Assembly: GCA_019801415.1 (NCBI GenBank)
Contig: JAHVJD010000004.1
Coordinates: forward strand, 1 to 64,000
Length of the DNA: 64,000 bases
From: Nocardioides marinus
GTDB lineage: Bacteria > Pseudomonadota > Alphaproteobacteria > Rhodobacterales > Rhodobacteraceae
Direction: 5' to 3'
The notes under the pieces were generated by a model. That model did no database searches. It saw only the letters and a program-made list of their open reading frames with translations, and was not told the origin of the DNA. The position numbers and the translations under genes are program-made. Below are positions 25,946-35,323 of the stretch, piece after piece. Each line of letters opens with the position of its first letter. The first letter of the stretch is position 1.

Positions 25946-26716
25946 GTGACCGCCACCACCCCTTCAGAGGCCAGGACGGAAACCACCGCCACCACCGCGA
26001 AGCTCTATCGCATGGACATGCCGGGGCATCTTTGTCCCTATGGGCTGAAATCAAAGGCCCTGCTGCGATGGCAGGGTCATGAGGTCGAGGATCACCTGCT
26101 GACCACCCGCGAGGAGGTCGACCGCTTCAAGCAGGAAGCCGGGGTGGAGACCACGCCGCAGACCTACATCGGCGGGACCCGGATCGGCGGCTACGATGCG
26201 CTGCGAAGCCATTTCTGCCTGCCGTTGCGCGCCGAGGGGGAGACCACCTACACGCCGGTCATCGCGCTGTTCGCAATGGCGCTGGGGATCGCGCTGGCGG
26301 CGCAATGGGCGGCCTTTGGCAGCCTCGCGGCGGGGCGCAGCCTGATCTGGTTCGTGGCAATCTCCATGTGCCTCCTGGCACTGCAGAAGCTGCGCGACGT
26401 GGAGAACTTCTCCACGATGTTTCTCAATTACGACCTGCTGGCGCGCCGTTTTGTGCCCTATGCCTATTTCTACCCCTTCGCCGAGGGGCTGGCCGGTCTG
26501 CTGATGCTGGCGGGGATCATGACCTGGTTGGCGGCACCGCTGGCGCTGGTGATCGGCTCCATCGGCGCGGTTTCGGTTCTGAAGGCAGTCTACATCGACC
26601 GGCGCGAACTGAAATGCGCCTGCATGGGCGGCAGCAGCGAGGTGCCGCTGGGCTTCGTCTCCCTCAGCGAGAACCTCATGATGGCGGCGATGGGCGCCTG
26701 GATGCTGCTGGGCTGA
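25946..26716 (+). CDS. Glutaredoxin-MauE fusion membrane protein
   Basis: A 256-residue protein starting at GTG with an AGGAGGACGCC ribosome site. Residues 18-95 form a monothiol-type glutaredoxin domain with CPYG (C30) and TTPQTYIGGTRIGG. After about residue 103 come four hydrophobic segments of a MauE/DoxX-like domain. The cytosolic end of the third-fourth helix carries C224-A-C226 in ELKCACMGG. MauE proteins support disulfide formation in methylamine dehydrogenase; here no mau gene is near. A membrane thiol-redox relay is a reasonable inference. Confidence 0.8.
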   Translation: MTATTPSEARTETTATTAKLYRMDMPGHLCPYGLKSKALLRWQGHEVEDHLLTTREEVDRFKQEAGVETTPQTYIGGTRIGGYDALRSHFCLPLRAEGETTYTPVIALFAMALGIALAAQWAAFGSLAAGRSLIWFVAISMCLLALQKLRDVENFSTMFLNYDLLARRFVPYAYFYPFAEGLAGLLMLAGIMTWLAAPLALVIGSIGAVSVLKAVYIDRRELKCACMGGSSEVPLGFVSLSENLMMAAMGAWMLLG

Positions 26717-26846
26717 CCCCTCCCTGATCCTGTCCGTCACCGCCTGCGGCGCAGCGGGGTGACACATGCGGTGCCATTGCCCCCGCGCCCCTTGCTTTCG
26801 CCCGCCCTTGTGGTAGCAGGGCACAAGCAGAATTCGAGGGGCCGTG

Positions 26847-27920
26847 ATGGACGATCTTAAAGCCAAATATCTGGGTCAGATTGCAGAGGCCGCCGACGAG
26901 TCGGCGCTGGAGGCGATCCGCCTTGCCGCTGTCGGCAAGAAGGGCGAAGTGGCGCTGAAGATGCGCGAACTGGGCAAGATGACGCCCGAGGAACGCCAGG
27001 TCGCAGGCCCGGCGCTGAACGCGCTGAAGGATGAGATCAACTCGGCGCTGGCGGCCAAGAAGGCGGCGCTGGAAGATGCGGCGCTGGATGCGCGCCTGCG
27101 CACCGAATGGCTGGACGTGACCCTGCCCAGCCGCCCGCAGCGCCAGGGCAGCCTGCACCCGATCAGCCAGGTCCAGGAAGAGATCACCGCGATCTTTGCC
27201 GAGCTCGGCTTCTCGGTCGCCGAAGGGCCGCGGATCGATACCGACTGGTACAACTTCGACGCGCTGAACATCCCCGGCCACCACCCCGCGCGGGCCGAGA
27301 TGGACACCTTCTACATGCACCGCGCCGAGGGCGACGATCGCCCGCCGCATGTGCTGCGCACCCACACCTCGCCGGTGCAGATCCGCGCGATGGAGAAGAT
27401 GGGCGCGCCGCTGCGCATCATCTGCCCGGGCGGCGTCTACCGCGCCGATTACGACCAGACCCACACGCCGATGTTCCACCAGGTCGAGGGCCTGGCGCTC
27501 GACAAGGACATCTCGATGGCGAACCTCAAGTGGGTGCTGGAGGAATTCGTCAAATCCTTCTTCGAGGTGGACGATGTCGAGCTGCGCTTCCGCGCCTCGC
27601 ATTTCCCCTTCACCGAGCCGTCGGCCGAGGTCGACATCCGCTGCTCCTGGCAGGACGGCACGCTGAAGATCGGCGAGGGCGACGACTGGATGGAGATCCT
27701 CGGCTCCGGCATGGTGCACCCCAAGGTGATCGCGGCCGGCGGCATCGACCCTGAGGTCTACCAGGGCTTTGCCTTCGGCATCGGCATCGACCGTCTGGCG
27801 ATGCTGAAATACGGCATCCCGGACCTGCGCGCCTTCTTTGACAGCGACCTGCGCTGGCTGCGCCACTACGGCTTCCGCAGCCTCGACGTACCGGCGCTGC
27901 ATGGCGGGCTCAGCAGGTGA
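26847..27920 (+). CDS. pheS: Phenylalanine-tRNA ligase alpha subunit
   Basis: A 357-residue catalytic subunit that charges tRNA-Phe. It has the N-terminal coiled-coil (about 1-90) and class II motifs: [25 protein letters not shown] motif 1 (about 103-123), the [23 protein letters not shown] region, [16 protein letters not shown], and motif 3 [18 protein letters not shown] near the C-terminus. A GTG lies one codon before the ATG; ATG is chosen on spacing to CGAGGGG. It forms an operon with pheT, with a small gene between. Confidence 0.97.
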   Translation: MDDLKAKYLGQIAEAADESALEAIRLAAVGKKGEVALKMRELGKMTPEERQVAGPALNALKDEINSALAAKKAALEDAALDARLRTEWLDVTLPSRPQRQGSLHPISQVQEEITAIFAELGFSVAEGPRIDTDWYNFDALNIPGHHPARAEMDTFYMHRAEGDDRPPHVLRTHTSPVQIRAMEKMGAPLRIICPGGVYRADYDQTHTPMFHQVEGLALDKDISMANLKWVLEEFVKSFFEVDDVELRFRASHFPFTEPSAEVDIRCSWQDGTLKIGEGDDWMEILGSGMVHPKVIAAGGIDPEVYQGFAFGIGIDRLAMLKYGIPDLRAFFDSDLRWLRHYGFRSLDVPALHGGLSR

Positions 27921-27937
27921 TCCGCCGGGAGTGATCG

Positions 27938-28216
27938 ATGCTATTTGACCGGGACCATCAAAGCGGCTCTGCCGCGAAACGGCGCAAATACGCGGCCTAC
28001 GAGATCGTCTACACGATCATCGATTTTTCTGCCGCCTTGTGCTTCGTTGTGGGGTCGGTCTTCTTTTTCGACGAAAGCCTGAAAACGGCAGGCACCTGGC
28101 TGTTCCTGTTCGGCTCCATTCTGTTTGCCGCCAAGCCCACGCTCCGCCTGGTGCGGGATCTGCGGCTGGCGGCGATGGGGGACGACGAGGATCTGGCCCA
28201 GAGGTTCAAGGACTAA
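27938..28216 (+). CDS. YrhK family membrane protein
   Basis: A 92-residue protein with a YrhK-like core: KRRKYAAYEIVYTIIDF leads into two membrane helices (about 30-46 and 50-68), followed by KPTLRLVRDLRLA. Function unknown. It starts 18 bases after pheS and ends 4 bases before pheT, so it is co-transcribed with the synthetase genes. CGCCGGGAG is its ribosome site. Confidence 0.85.
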   Translation: MLFDRDHQSGSAAKRRKYAAYEIVYTIIDFSAALCFVVGSVFFFDESLKTAGTWLFLFGSILFAAKPTLRLVRDLRLAAMGDDEDLAQRFKD

Positions 28217-28220
28217 ACAC

Positions 28221-30617
28221 ATGAAATTCACGCTTTCCTGGCTGAAAGACCACCTCGACACCGACGCCAGCGTCGAGGAAATCACCGAAGCCCTGACCGA
28301 TCTGGGCCTTGAGGTCGAAGAGGTCGTGAACCCGGCCGAGCGGCTGAAGGATTTTACCCTCGGCTATGTGAAACATGCCGAGAAACACCCCGACGCCGAC
28401 AAGCTGCGGGTCTGCAAGGTGGACACCGACGAGGGCGAGATGCAGATCATCTGCGGCGCCCCCAACGCGCGCGAGGGCATCACCGTGGTGGTCTGCAAGC
28501 CGGGCATGTATGTCCCCGGTCTCGACATCACCATCGGCGTCGGCAAGATCCGCGGTGTCGAGAGCTTCGGCATGATGGCCTCCGAGCGCGAGCTGGAGCT
28601 GTCGGACGAGCATGACGGAATCATCGAACTGCCCTCGGGCAACGTCGGCGACCGTTTCGTCGACTGGCTGGCGGAAAACGATCCGGCCAAGGTCGACCCG
28701 GTGATCGAGATCGCCATCACCCCCAACCGCCCCGATGCGCTCGGCGTGCATGGCATCGCCCGCGATCTCGCGGCGCGCGGTCTCGGTACGCTGAAAACCA
28801 CTAGCTATGAATCCATCCAGGGCGATTTCGCCAGCCCGATCAAGGTGACCATCGACGAGGACACGCTAGACGGCTGCCCGCTGTTCACCGGTCGGGTGAT
28901 CCGCGGCGTCAAGAACGGCCCCAGCCCGCAGTGGCTGCAGGACCGGCTGAAGGCGATTGGCCTGCGCCCGATCTCGGCGCTGGTGGACATCACCAACTTC
29001 TTCACCTTCGACCAGAACCGGCCGCTGCACGTGTTTGACGCTGCCAAGGTCGAGGGCGACCTGCGTGTGCACCGCGCCCAGGGCGGCGAGGTGCTGAAGG
29101 CGCTGGACGAGAAGGAATACACCTTTGAAGCCGGGCAGATGGTGATCTCTGATGCCAACGGCCCGGAGAGCATCGGCGGCATCATGGGCGGCGAGGCGAC
29201 CGGCTGCACCGAGGAGACCGTGGACGTCTTCCTCGAGAGCGCCTTCTGGGATCACGTGCAGATCGCCACCACCGGCCGCGCGCTGAAGATCAACTCGGAT
29301 GCCCGCTACCGCTTCGAACGCGGCGTGGACCCGGAGTACACCATCGAGGGCCTGCACCGCGCCACCAAGATGATCCTCGAGCTTTGCGGTGGTGAGCCGT
29401 CGGAGATGGTGATCGCGGGCGACGTGCCGGATCATTCGCGCGCCTACAAGCTGGACGCGGGCCGGGTGCAGTCGCTGGTGGGGATGGATATTCCCGAAAG
29501 CGATCAGCGCCAGACGCTGACCCGTCTCGGTTTCCGCCTCGAGGGCAACATGGCGCATGTGCCCAGCTGGCGTCCCGACGTGCAGGGCGAGGCCGACCTG
29601 GTGGAAGAGGTCGCGCGCATTGCCTCGCTGACCAAGCTGAAGGGCAAGCCGCTGCCGCGGCTGACCGACGGCATCCCCAAGCCGGTGATGACGCCGCAGC
29701 AGCGCCGCCAGCAGATGGCGCGCCGCACCTGCGCCAGCCTCGGCTACAACGAGGTGGTGAGCTACACCTTCATCGACAAGGCCTCGGCGACGCTGTTCGG
29801 CGGCGGTGATGACGCCACCATGCTGGCCAACCCGATCTCGTCGGAGATGTCGCACATGCGCCCGGCGCTGCTGCCCGGCCTGTTGCAGGCCGCGGCCCGC
29901 AACCAGGCCCGCGGCATCATGGACCTGGCGCTGTTCGAGGCCGGTCCTGCCTTCCACGGCGGAGAGCCGGGCGAGCAGCACAACCTGATCTCCGGCCTGC
30001 TGGTGGGCCGCACCGGTCCCAAGGATGTGCACGGCGCCTCGCGCGCGGTGGACGTCTATGACGCCAAGGCCGACATCGAGGCGGTGCTGGCCGCTATCGG
30101 CGCGCCCGCCAAGGTGCAGATCCTGCGCGGCGCCGACAGCTGGTGGCACCCGGGTCGCCACGGCAAGATCTGCCTCGGCCCGAAAAAGGTGCTGGGCGTC
30201 TTTGGCGAGCTGCATCCCAAGGTGCTGAAGGAAATGGGCATCAAGGGCGCCGCGGTGGCCTTCACCATCTGGCCGGACGAGGTGCCGCTGCCGCGCAAAT
30301 CCGGTGCGGCACGCCCGGCGCTGGCGATCAGCGACCTGCAGGCGGTGGAGCGTGACTTTGCCTTTGTCGTCGATGCCGATGTCGAGGCGCTGACGCTGGT
30401 CAACGCGGCGGCCGGTGCCGACAAGGCGCTGATCGAGGACGTGCGCGTCTTTGACGAATTCATCGGCGGCTCCTTGGGCGAGGGCAAGAAGTCCCTGGCC
30501 CTGACCGTGCGCCTGCAGCCGACCGACAAGACGCTGAAGGAAAAGGACATCGAAGCGGTGAGCGAGAAGATCATCGCCAAGGTGACCAAGGCCACCGGCG
30601 GCACCCTGCGCGGCTGA
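28221..30617 (+). CDS. pheT: Phenylalanine-tRNA ligase beta subunit
   Basis: A 798-residue partner of PheS for tRNA binding and editing. Domain order is visible: an N-terminal tRNA-binding (EMAP-like) domain about 40-150 (KHPDADKLRVCKVD), the B3/B4 editing domain (NRPLHVFDAAKV), B5, the class II-like core, and the C-terminal anticodon-binding FDX-ACB domain (AISDLQAVERDFAFVV onward, ending KVTKATGGTLRG). Length is normal. A hairpin terminator follows at 30669. Confidence 0.97.
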   Translation: MKFTLSWLKDHLDTDASVEEITEALTDLGLEVEEVVNPAERLKDFTLGYVKHAEKHPDADKLRVCKVDTDEGEMQIICGAPNAREGITVVVCKPGMYVPGLDITIGVGKIRGVESFGMMASERELELSDEHDGIIELPSGNVGDRFVDWLAENDPAKVDPVIEIAITPNRPDALGVHGIARDLAARGLGTLKTTSYESIQGDFASPIKVTIDEDTLDGCPLFTGRVIRGVKNGPSPQWLQDRLKAIGLRPISALVDITNFFTFDQNRPLHVFDAAKVEGDLRVHRAQGGEVLKALDEKEYTFEAGQMVISDANGPESIGGIMGGEATGCTEETVDVFLESAFWDHVQIATTGRALKINSDARYRFERGVDPEYTIEGLHRATKMILELCGGEPSEMVIAGDVPDHSRAYKLDAGRVQSLVGMDIPESDQRQTLTRLGFRLEGNMAHVPSWRPDVQGEADLVEEVARIASLTKLKGKPLPRLTDGIPKPVMTPQQRRQQMARRTCASLGYNEVVSYTFIDKASATLFGGGDDATMLANPISSEMSHMRPALLPGLLQAAARNQARGIMDLALFEAGPAFHGGEPGEQHNLISGLLVGRTGPKDVHGASRAVDVYDAKADIEAVLAAIGAPAKVQILRGADSWWHPGRHGKICLGPKKVLGVFGELHPKVLKEMGIKGAAVAFTIWPDEVPLPRKSGAARPALAISDLQAVERDFAFVVDADVEALTLVNAAAGADKALIEDVRVFDEFIGGSLGEGKKSLALTVRLQPTDKTLKEKDIEAVSEKIIAKVTKATGGTLRG

Positions 30618-30668
30618 GGCCGCGTCCGGGGCTGTTGCTGACAGTCCCGGGATTTGCAGATTCTGCAT

Positions 30669-30703
30669 GGGCAGCGCTCCTTTCCGGGCGCTGCCCTTTT
30701 TCA
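30669..30703 (+). terminator. Terminator after pheT
   Basis: GGGCAGCGC and GCGCTGCCC pair perfectly around a 10-base loop, followed by TTTTTC, about 50 bases after the pheT stop. Confidence 0.85.
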
Positions 30704-30882
30704 TGTTTGCCGGGCAGTCATGCGGGCGGTGGACGCGCCGGGCGGCTTGGGGGATACTCCGGCCTGCTGTCGGGGCTGGAGCAGAGTGCCCGGACGGCAG
30801 GACACAGGATTATGTCACCCGGGCATGCGGGGCGGTCGATCTGTCGGCGCGCGTCTGCCGGGGCCGCGAAAAGGAATGAACC

Positions 30883-31332
30883 ATGGCATTGAACGTCTAT
30901 CTCTCGGGCGAGATTCACACCGACTGGCGGGAGCAGATCATCGAGGGCGCCAAGGGGCTGGAGGTCAGCTTTGCTGCGCCGGTGACCGATCATGACGCCA
31001 GCGATGATTGCGGCGCCGCGATCCTCGGCGCCGAGGAGAACAAGTACTGGCACGACCACAAGGGGGCGATGGTGAATGCGATCCGCACCCGCAAGGGGAT
31101 CGAGGACGCGGATGTCGTGGTGGTGCGCTTCGGCGACAAATACAAGCAGTGGAACGCTGCCTTTGATGCGGGCTATGCGGCGGCGCTCGGCAAGTCGATC
31201 ATCGTGCTGAGCCCGCCGGAGCATCAGCACGCCCTGAAGGAGGTCCATGCAGCCGCCTTGGCCGTGGCCGAGGAGCCGCGCCAGGTGGTTGAGATCCTGA
31301 CCTATGTGCTGACCGGAAAACTGCCTGCATGA
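30883..31332 (+). CDS. YtoQ family protein
   Basis: A 149-residue protein of the YtoQ family, a relative of nucleoside 2-deoxyribosyltransferase-like folds. Family features are NVYLSGEIHTDWREQI at 4-19, VTDHDASDDCGAAILG, and DADVVVVRFGDKYKQWNAAFDAGYAAALGK. No enzymatic role is established that I can name. AAAGGAA precedes the ATG. Its TGA overlaps the next gene's ATG (ATGA), so the GNAT gene is translationally coupled to it. Confidence 0.9.
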   Translation: MALNVYLSGEIHTDWREQIIEGAKGLEVSFAAPVTDHDASDDCGAAILGAEENKYWHDHKGAMVNAIRTRKGIEDADVVVVRFGDKYKQWNAAFDAGYAAALGKSIIVLSPPEHQHALKEVHAAALAVAEEPRQVVEILTYVLTGKLPA

Positions 31333-31865
31333 GCCCCCGGAACCCGCCGGTTCTGGAAAGCGAACGGCTGATCCTGCGCCCGCATGTGGCGCAGGATTTC
31401 GACGCGGTGGCCCGGCTTTGGGCCGACCCGGAGGTGGTGCGGTTCATCTCTGGCATCCCGGCCACACGCGAAGAAAGCTGGGCGCGGCTGCTGCGCTATA
31501 TGGGCCATTGGCAGGCGCTTGGCTTTGGCTATTGGGCGGTGACGCTGCGCGATGGCGGCGACTTTGTCGGCGAGGTCGGCTTCGCCAATTTCCGCCGCGA
31601 CATGCAGCCGGGCCTCGACGACGTGCCGGAGGCGGGCTGGGTGCTGTCCCCGGCCGTGCATGGGCGCGGCATCGCCAGCGAGGCAGTGGCCTGCATGCAC
31701 CGCTGGGCCGAGCAGCACACCGACTGGACCGAGACCGCCTGCATCTTCGATCCGGCCCATGAGGTGTCGCAGAAGGTGGCGCGGCGGCTGGGCTACACCC
31801 CGCGCCCCGAGGCGCGCTACAAGGGGGGCACGGTTCTCGTGATGGCGCGCCCGATCGCGCGGTAG
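31329..31865 (+). CDS. GNAT family N-acetyltransferase (RimJ/RimL type)
   Basis: A 178-residue acetyl-CoA-dependent acetyltransferase. The pattern LESERLILRPHVAQDFDAV at the N-terminus, GEVGFANFRRDM, and the acetyl-CoA pocket around SPAVHGRGIASEAVACMHRW (about 103-122) place it with the RimJ/RimL-like group. The substrate may be a protein N-terminus or small amine. It overlaps ytoQ by 4 bases. Confidence 0.9.
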   Translation: MSPRNPPVLESERLILRPHVAQDFDAVARLWADPEVVRFISGIPATREESWARLLRYMGHWQALGFGYWAVTLRDGGDFVGEVGFANFRRDMQPGLDDVPEAGWVLSPAVHGRGIASEAVACMHRWAEQHTDWTETACIFDPAHEVSQKVARRLGYTPRPEARYKGGTVLVMARPIAR

Positions 31866-31995
31866 GTGGTCCCCCGGCACCCGGGCCGCGCGGGCAGGTG
31901 GCAACCCTTCGTTAAGTCGGCTCGTGTAAACAACTGGCGCTGAACAACTTTCATTCTGGGATGGTGCCTGTGGCCGCAGGCATCGCAAAGCGCGT

Positions 31996-32544
31996 ATGAC
32001 CAACCGCCGAAGACCCGCCTGGCAGATCACCCCGTTGATCGAGGACGGTGGCCTGTTCAAACGGGAAGTCCGCGATGTCGCGGTGGAGCTGGTGCCAGTG
32101 TTCTGGCGCAACAATCGCAATGATCTTCTGGTGACGGGGCTGGTGCCGCCGGGCACCGAGATCGAAGTTGTCTTTGCCGGCCGGCGCACGCGGGAGGCGG
32201 TGTCCCTGGTCGATCGCATGAAACATCTGCGCCGACAGGGGCTACGCTGTGCCGACAGTGGGCATGAGGCGCTGAACGCGGTGCGCCAGCTGCGTCTGGC
32301 GGTGCAGATCCGCGGCACCTGGCGGCTGCGGTTCGAGCGGGACGACAGCGGCTGGGAGGCAAAGAAATACCAGCTGATTGCCGCGCAATGGGCGTTTCAC
32401 GACCTCGACGGCTTTCGTGTCGTGGCGGGCTGCCCGCCGGCCGAACCGGAACCGGCGCAGCGGTTGCAGGAGCGCGCCCGCGCCGAGCGGGCCCGGCTTG
32501 CCGCCCGCCGCAGCCGGGCCGCCGCCCCGCGCGACGGCGTCTGA
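31996..32544 (+). CDS. Hypothetical protein
   Basis: A 182-residue soluble protein I do not recognise. The first 125 residues are mixed, with LVPVFWRNNRNDLLVTGLVPPGTEIEVVF-like beta segments; the tail (about 150-182) is Arg/Ala-rich and probably disordered. No signal peptide or membrane helix is visible. The ribosome site is weak. It stands alone between the GNAT gene and the convergent mscS gene. Codon use is like its neighbours, which supports it as real. Confidence 0.6.
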   Translation: MTNRRRPAWQITPLIEDGGLFKREVRDVAVELVPVFWRNNRNDLLVTGLVPPGTEIEVVFAGRRTREAVSLVDRMKHLRRQGLRCADSGHEALNAVRQLRLAVQIRGTWRLRFERDDSGWEAKKYQLIAAQWAFHDLDGFRVVAGCPPAEPEPAQRLQERARAERARLAARRSRAAAPRDGV

Positions 32545-32631
32545 ACGCCGCGCGGCGGGGCTGCGCCTGCGCCGCCGGGGCGGCACGGGCCTTGGTCATG
32601 CTCCCGGCGAAGGTACCGGGACGGGGCGGGC

Positions 32632-33438
32632 TCAGCCCTCTTTCTGGATTTCCACGCTGTGCGGGTAGGGAATGGAGATGCCCTTGGCGTCAAAGGCTTC
32701 CTTCACGCCCTGGGTGAGGGCGAATTTCAGCTCCCAGAAATCCTCGGACTTGCACCAGACGCGGGTGGTCAGATCCACCGAGCTGTCGCCGAGGTTGGTG
32801 ACCCGGACCCAGGGGGCGGGATCCTGCAGCACGCGCGCGTCGGCGTTGACCTGTTCGAGGATGATCGCCTTGGCCTCTTCGGCGTTGTCGCCGTAGTCGA
32901 TGCCGAAGACGAGCTCGACGCGGCGGGTGGGGTGATGCGAGAAATTCTTGATGATCGCGCCCCAGGCCTGACCGTTGGGCACGATGATCTGCACGTTGTC
33001 GGCGGTGGCCAGTTCAGTGACGAAGAGGTTCAGATCCTTCACAGTGCCGGAGGTGCCGCCGATGTCGACAAACTGGCCGATCCGGTAGGGGCGGAACAGG
33101 ATCAGCATGAAGCCGGCCGCCAGATCGCTGAGCGTGCCTTGCAGCGCGAGGCCGATGGCCAGGGTGGCGGCGCCCAGCATGGCGACCAGGCTGGTGGCCT
33201 CGATGCCGAAGATGTTCAGGACCGCAACCAGTACCACTGCCAGCAGCACCCAGCGGACCGCGCTGGCCGCGAAATTGCCCAGGGTCGGGTCGATCTGCGG
33301 GGTGTTGTTGATCCGGTTGCGCACCGCGGTGCTGATCCAGCCGGTGGCGATCCAGCCGAGGACCAGCACCACCAGTGCCTTCACCCCGCTCACCAGCAGG
33401 GGCCAATAGGCGCCTGCCTGTTCCATCATCTGTTCCAT
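32632..33438 (-). CDS. Small-conductance mechanosensitive channel (MscS family)
   Basis: A 268-residue inner-membrane channel that opens under osmotic down-shock. It has three membrane helices (about 12-35, 58-80, 84-110); the pore-lining third helix shows the Gly/Ala pattern LGAATLAIGLALQGTLSDLAAG. Next comes the beta domain with PYRIGQFVDIGGTSGTV and VPNGQAW, then the C-terminal alpha/beta domain. The ATG at 33438 has AGGA eight bases upstream; a GTG two codons earlier is too close to it. It diverges from a GMC oxidoreductase. Confidence 0.93.
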   Translation of the reverse strand: MEQMMEQAGAYWPLLVSGVKALVVLVLGWIATGWISTAVRNRINNTPQIDPTLGNFAASAVRWVLLAVVLVAVLNIFGIEATSLVAMLGAATLAIGLALQGTLSDLAAGFMLILFRPYRIGQFVDIGGTSGTVKDLNLFVTELATADNVQIIVPNGQAWGAIIKNFSHHPTRRVELVFGIDYGDNAEEAKAIILEQVNADARVLQDPAPWVRVTNLGDSSVDLTTRVWCKSEDFWELKFALTQGVKEAFDAKGISIPYPHSVEIQKEG

Positions 33439-33682
33439 CTTCACTGTCCTGAATGGTTTTTCTCTGTGCGGCGAATGTTTCGGAAAGCGCCGGCTGTGGC
33501 AATAGCGCGCAGGGGGGAAAGATCGCCGTGGCGCGGCTCAACCACAGGTGGCCTTGACACCGCTGTGCCCAATCGGCAACGTGCCGACCCCCATGACGCG
33601 CGCCAGGCGGCGCTTTCCTGTTGCGCCGGGTGGGCCGACGGCCAGTATCGCTGGGGGGCGACCGTCAGGGAGGGATGACAGC

Positions 33683-35305
33683 ATGGGGAAGGCCAACCCG
33701 CTCGAGGGGCAGTATGACTACATCATCGTGGGGGGTGGCACCGCCGGCTGCGTGCTGGCCAACCGGCTGAGCGCCAATCCCGCCAACCGGGTGCTGCTGC
33801 TGGAGGCCGGCGGGTCGGACAATTACCACTGGGTGCATATCCCGGTCGGCTATCTCTATTGCATCGGCAACCCGCGCACCGACTGGTTGATGAAGACCGC
33901 GGCCGAGCCGGGGCTGAACGGGCGCAGCCTGGTCTATCCGCGTGGCAAGGTGCTGGGCGGCTGCAGCTCGGTCAACGGGATGATCTACATGCGCGGGCAG
34001 TCCACCGACTACGACCAGTGGCGGCAGCTGGGCAATCCCGGCTGGTCGTGGCAGGACGTGCTGCCCTATTTCCTGAAGTCCGAGGACCACCACGGCGGCG
34101 CCAGTGCGCTGCACGGGGCAGGCGGCGAGTGGAAGGTCGCAAAACAGAAGCTGCAGTGGGACATCCTGCGCGCGGTGCAGGAGGGCGCGAAGGAGTTCGG
34201 CATCCTGCCGCGCGCCGATTTCAACGATGGCAGCAACGAGGGCTCGGGCTTTTTCGAGGTGAACCAGAAGAACGGCGTGCGCTGGAACACCGCCAAGGCC
34301 TTTCTGCGCCCGGCGATGAAGCGGGCGAACCTGCGGGTGCTGACCCATGCCGAGACCGCGCGGCTGACGCTCGAGGGTCGCCGCGCCACCGGGGTCGAAT
34401 TCTATCGCGGCGGCCAGCTGCACCGGGTTGAGGCGCGGCGCGAGGTGCTGCTGGCGGCGGGGGCGATCAACTCGCCCAAGCTGCTGGAACTGTCGGGCAT
34501 CGGCAATCCGGAGCTGTTGCAGCGGCTGGGCATCTCTGTCTGTCACGCGCTGCCCGCGGTGGGCGAGAACCTGCAGGACCATCTGCAGCTGCGCACCGTG
34601 TTCAAGGTGCGGGGCGCCAAGACGCTGAACACGCTGGCAAACTCCTGGACCGGCAAGCTGCGCATCGCGGCGCAATATGCCTGGAACCAGAGCGGGCCGA
34701 TGTCGATGGCGCCAAGCCAGTTCGGCATGTTCACCAAGTCGGACCCCTCGCTGGAGATGCCGGACCTCGAATACCACGTGCAGCCCCTGTCCACCGACAA
34801 GCTGGGCGATCCGCTGCACCGGTTTCCGGCGATCACCGTTTCCGTCTGCAACCTGCGCCCGGAAAGCACCGGCAGCAGCCATGTCACCACCGCCGATCTG
34901 GCGCAGCAGCCGGAGATCCGGCTGGGCTACCTGTCGGCGCAGGCTGACAAGCGTGTGGCCGTGGCCTCGATCCGGCAGGCGCGGCAGATCATGACGGCCC
35001 GCGCGCTGGCACCCTATGCGCCGGAGGAGATCCTGCCCGGCCCGGCGGCGCAAAGCGATGCGGAGCTGCTGGAGCAGGCGGGCAATATCGGCACCACCAT
35101 CTTTCACCCGGTGGGCACCTGCCGTATGGGCAGCGATGCGGCGGCGGTGGTGGATCCGCAGCTGCGGGTCAGCGGCATCGAGGGGCTGCGCGTCGTGGAT
35201 GCCTCGATCATGCCGCGGATCGTGTCCGGCAACACCGCCTCGCCGGTGGTGATGATTGCCGAGAAGGCTGCCGACATGATCCTGCGCCCGGTCCAGGCAG
35301 GCTAG
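33683..35305 (+). CDS. GMC family oxidoreductase (choline dehydrogenase-like)
   Basis: A 540-residue flavoprotein that oxidises an alcohol. FAD binding is shown by YDYIIVGGGTAGCVLANRL with GGGTAG at 17-22, VYPRGKVLGGCSSVNGMIYMRG follows, and LAAGAINSPKLLELSGIG is the second GMC signature. The C-terminal HPVGTCRMG and VSGNTASPVVMIAEKAA give the active-site His and Asn. Substrate unknown: no bet or alk genes are adjacent. AGGGAGGGATGACAGC precedes the ATG. Confidence 0.92.
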   Translation: MGKANPLEGQYDYIIVGGGTAGCVLANRLSANPANRVLLLEAGGSDNYHWVHIPVGYLYCIGNPRTDWLMKTAAEPGLNGRSLVYPRGKVLGGCSSVNGMIYMRGQSTDYDQWRQLGNPGWSWQDVLPYFLKSEDHHGGASALHGAGGEWKVAKQKLQWDILRAVQEGAKEFGILPRADFNDGSNEGSGFFEVNQKNGVRWNTAKAFLRPAMKRANLRVLTHAETARLTLEGRRATGVEFYRGGQLHRVEARREVLLAAGAINSPKLLELSGIGNPELLQRLGISVCHALPAVGENLQDHLQLRTVFKVRGAKTLNTLANSWTGKLRIAAQYAWNQSGPMSMAPSQFGMFTKSDPSLEMPDLEYHVQPLSTDKLGDPLHRFPAITVSVCNLRPESTGSSHVTTADLAQQPEIRLGYLSAQADKRVAVASIRQARQIMTARALAPYAPEEILPGPAAQSDAELLEQAGNIGTTIFHPVGTCRMGSDAAAVVDPQLRVSGIEGLRVVDASIMPRIVSGNTASPVVMIAEKAADMILRPVQAG

Positions 35306-35323
35306 CCGCTGCGGCACGGACGT

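Noticed and set aside
33553-33558. TTGACA upstream of the GMC oxidoreductase as a -35 box
   Set aside because: No acceptable -10 box lies 16-18 bases downstream.
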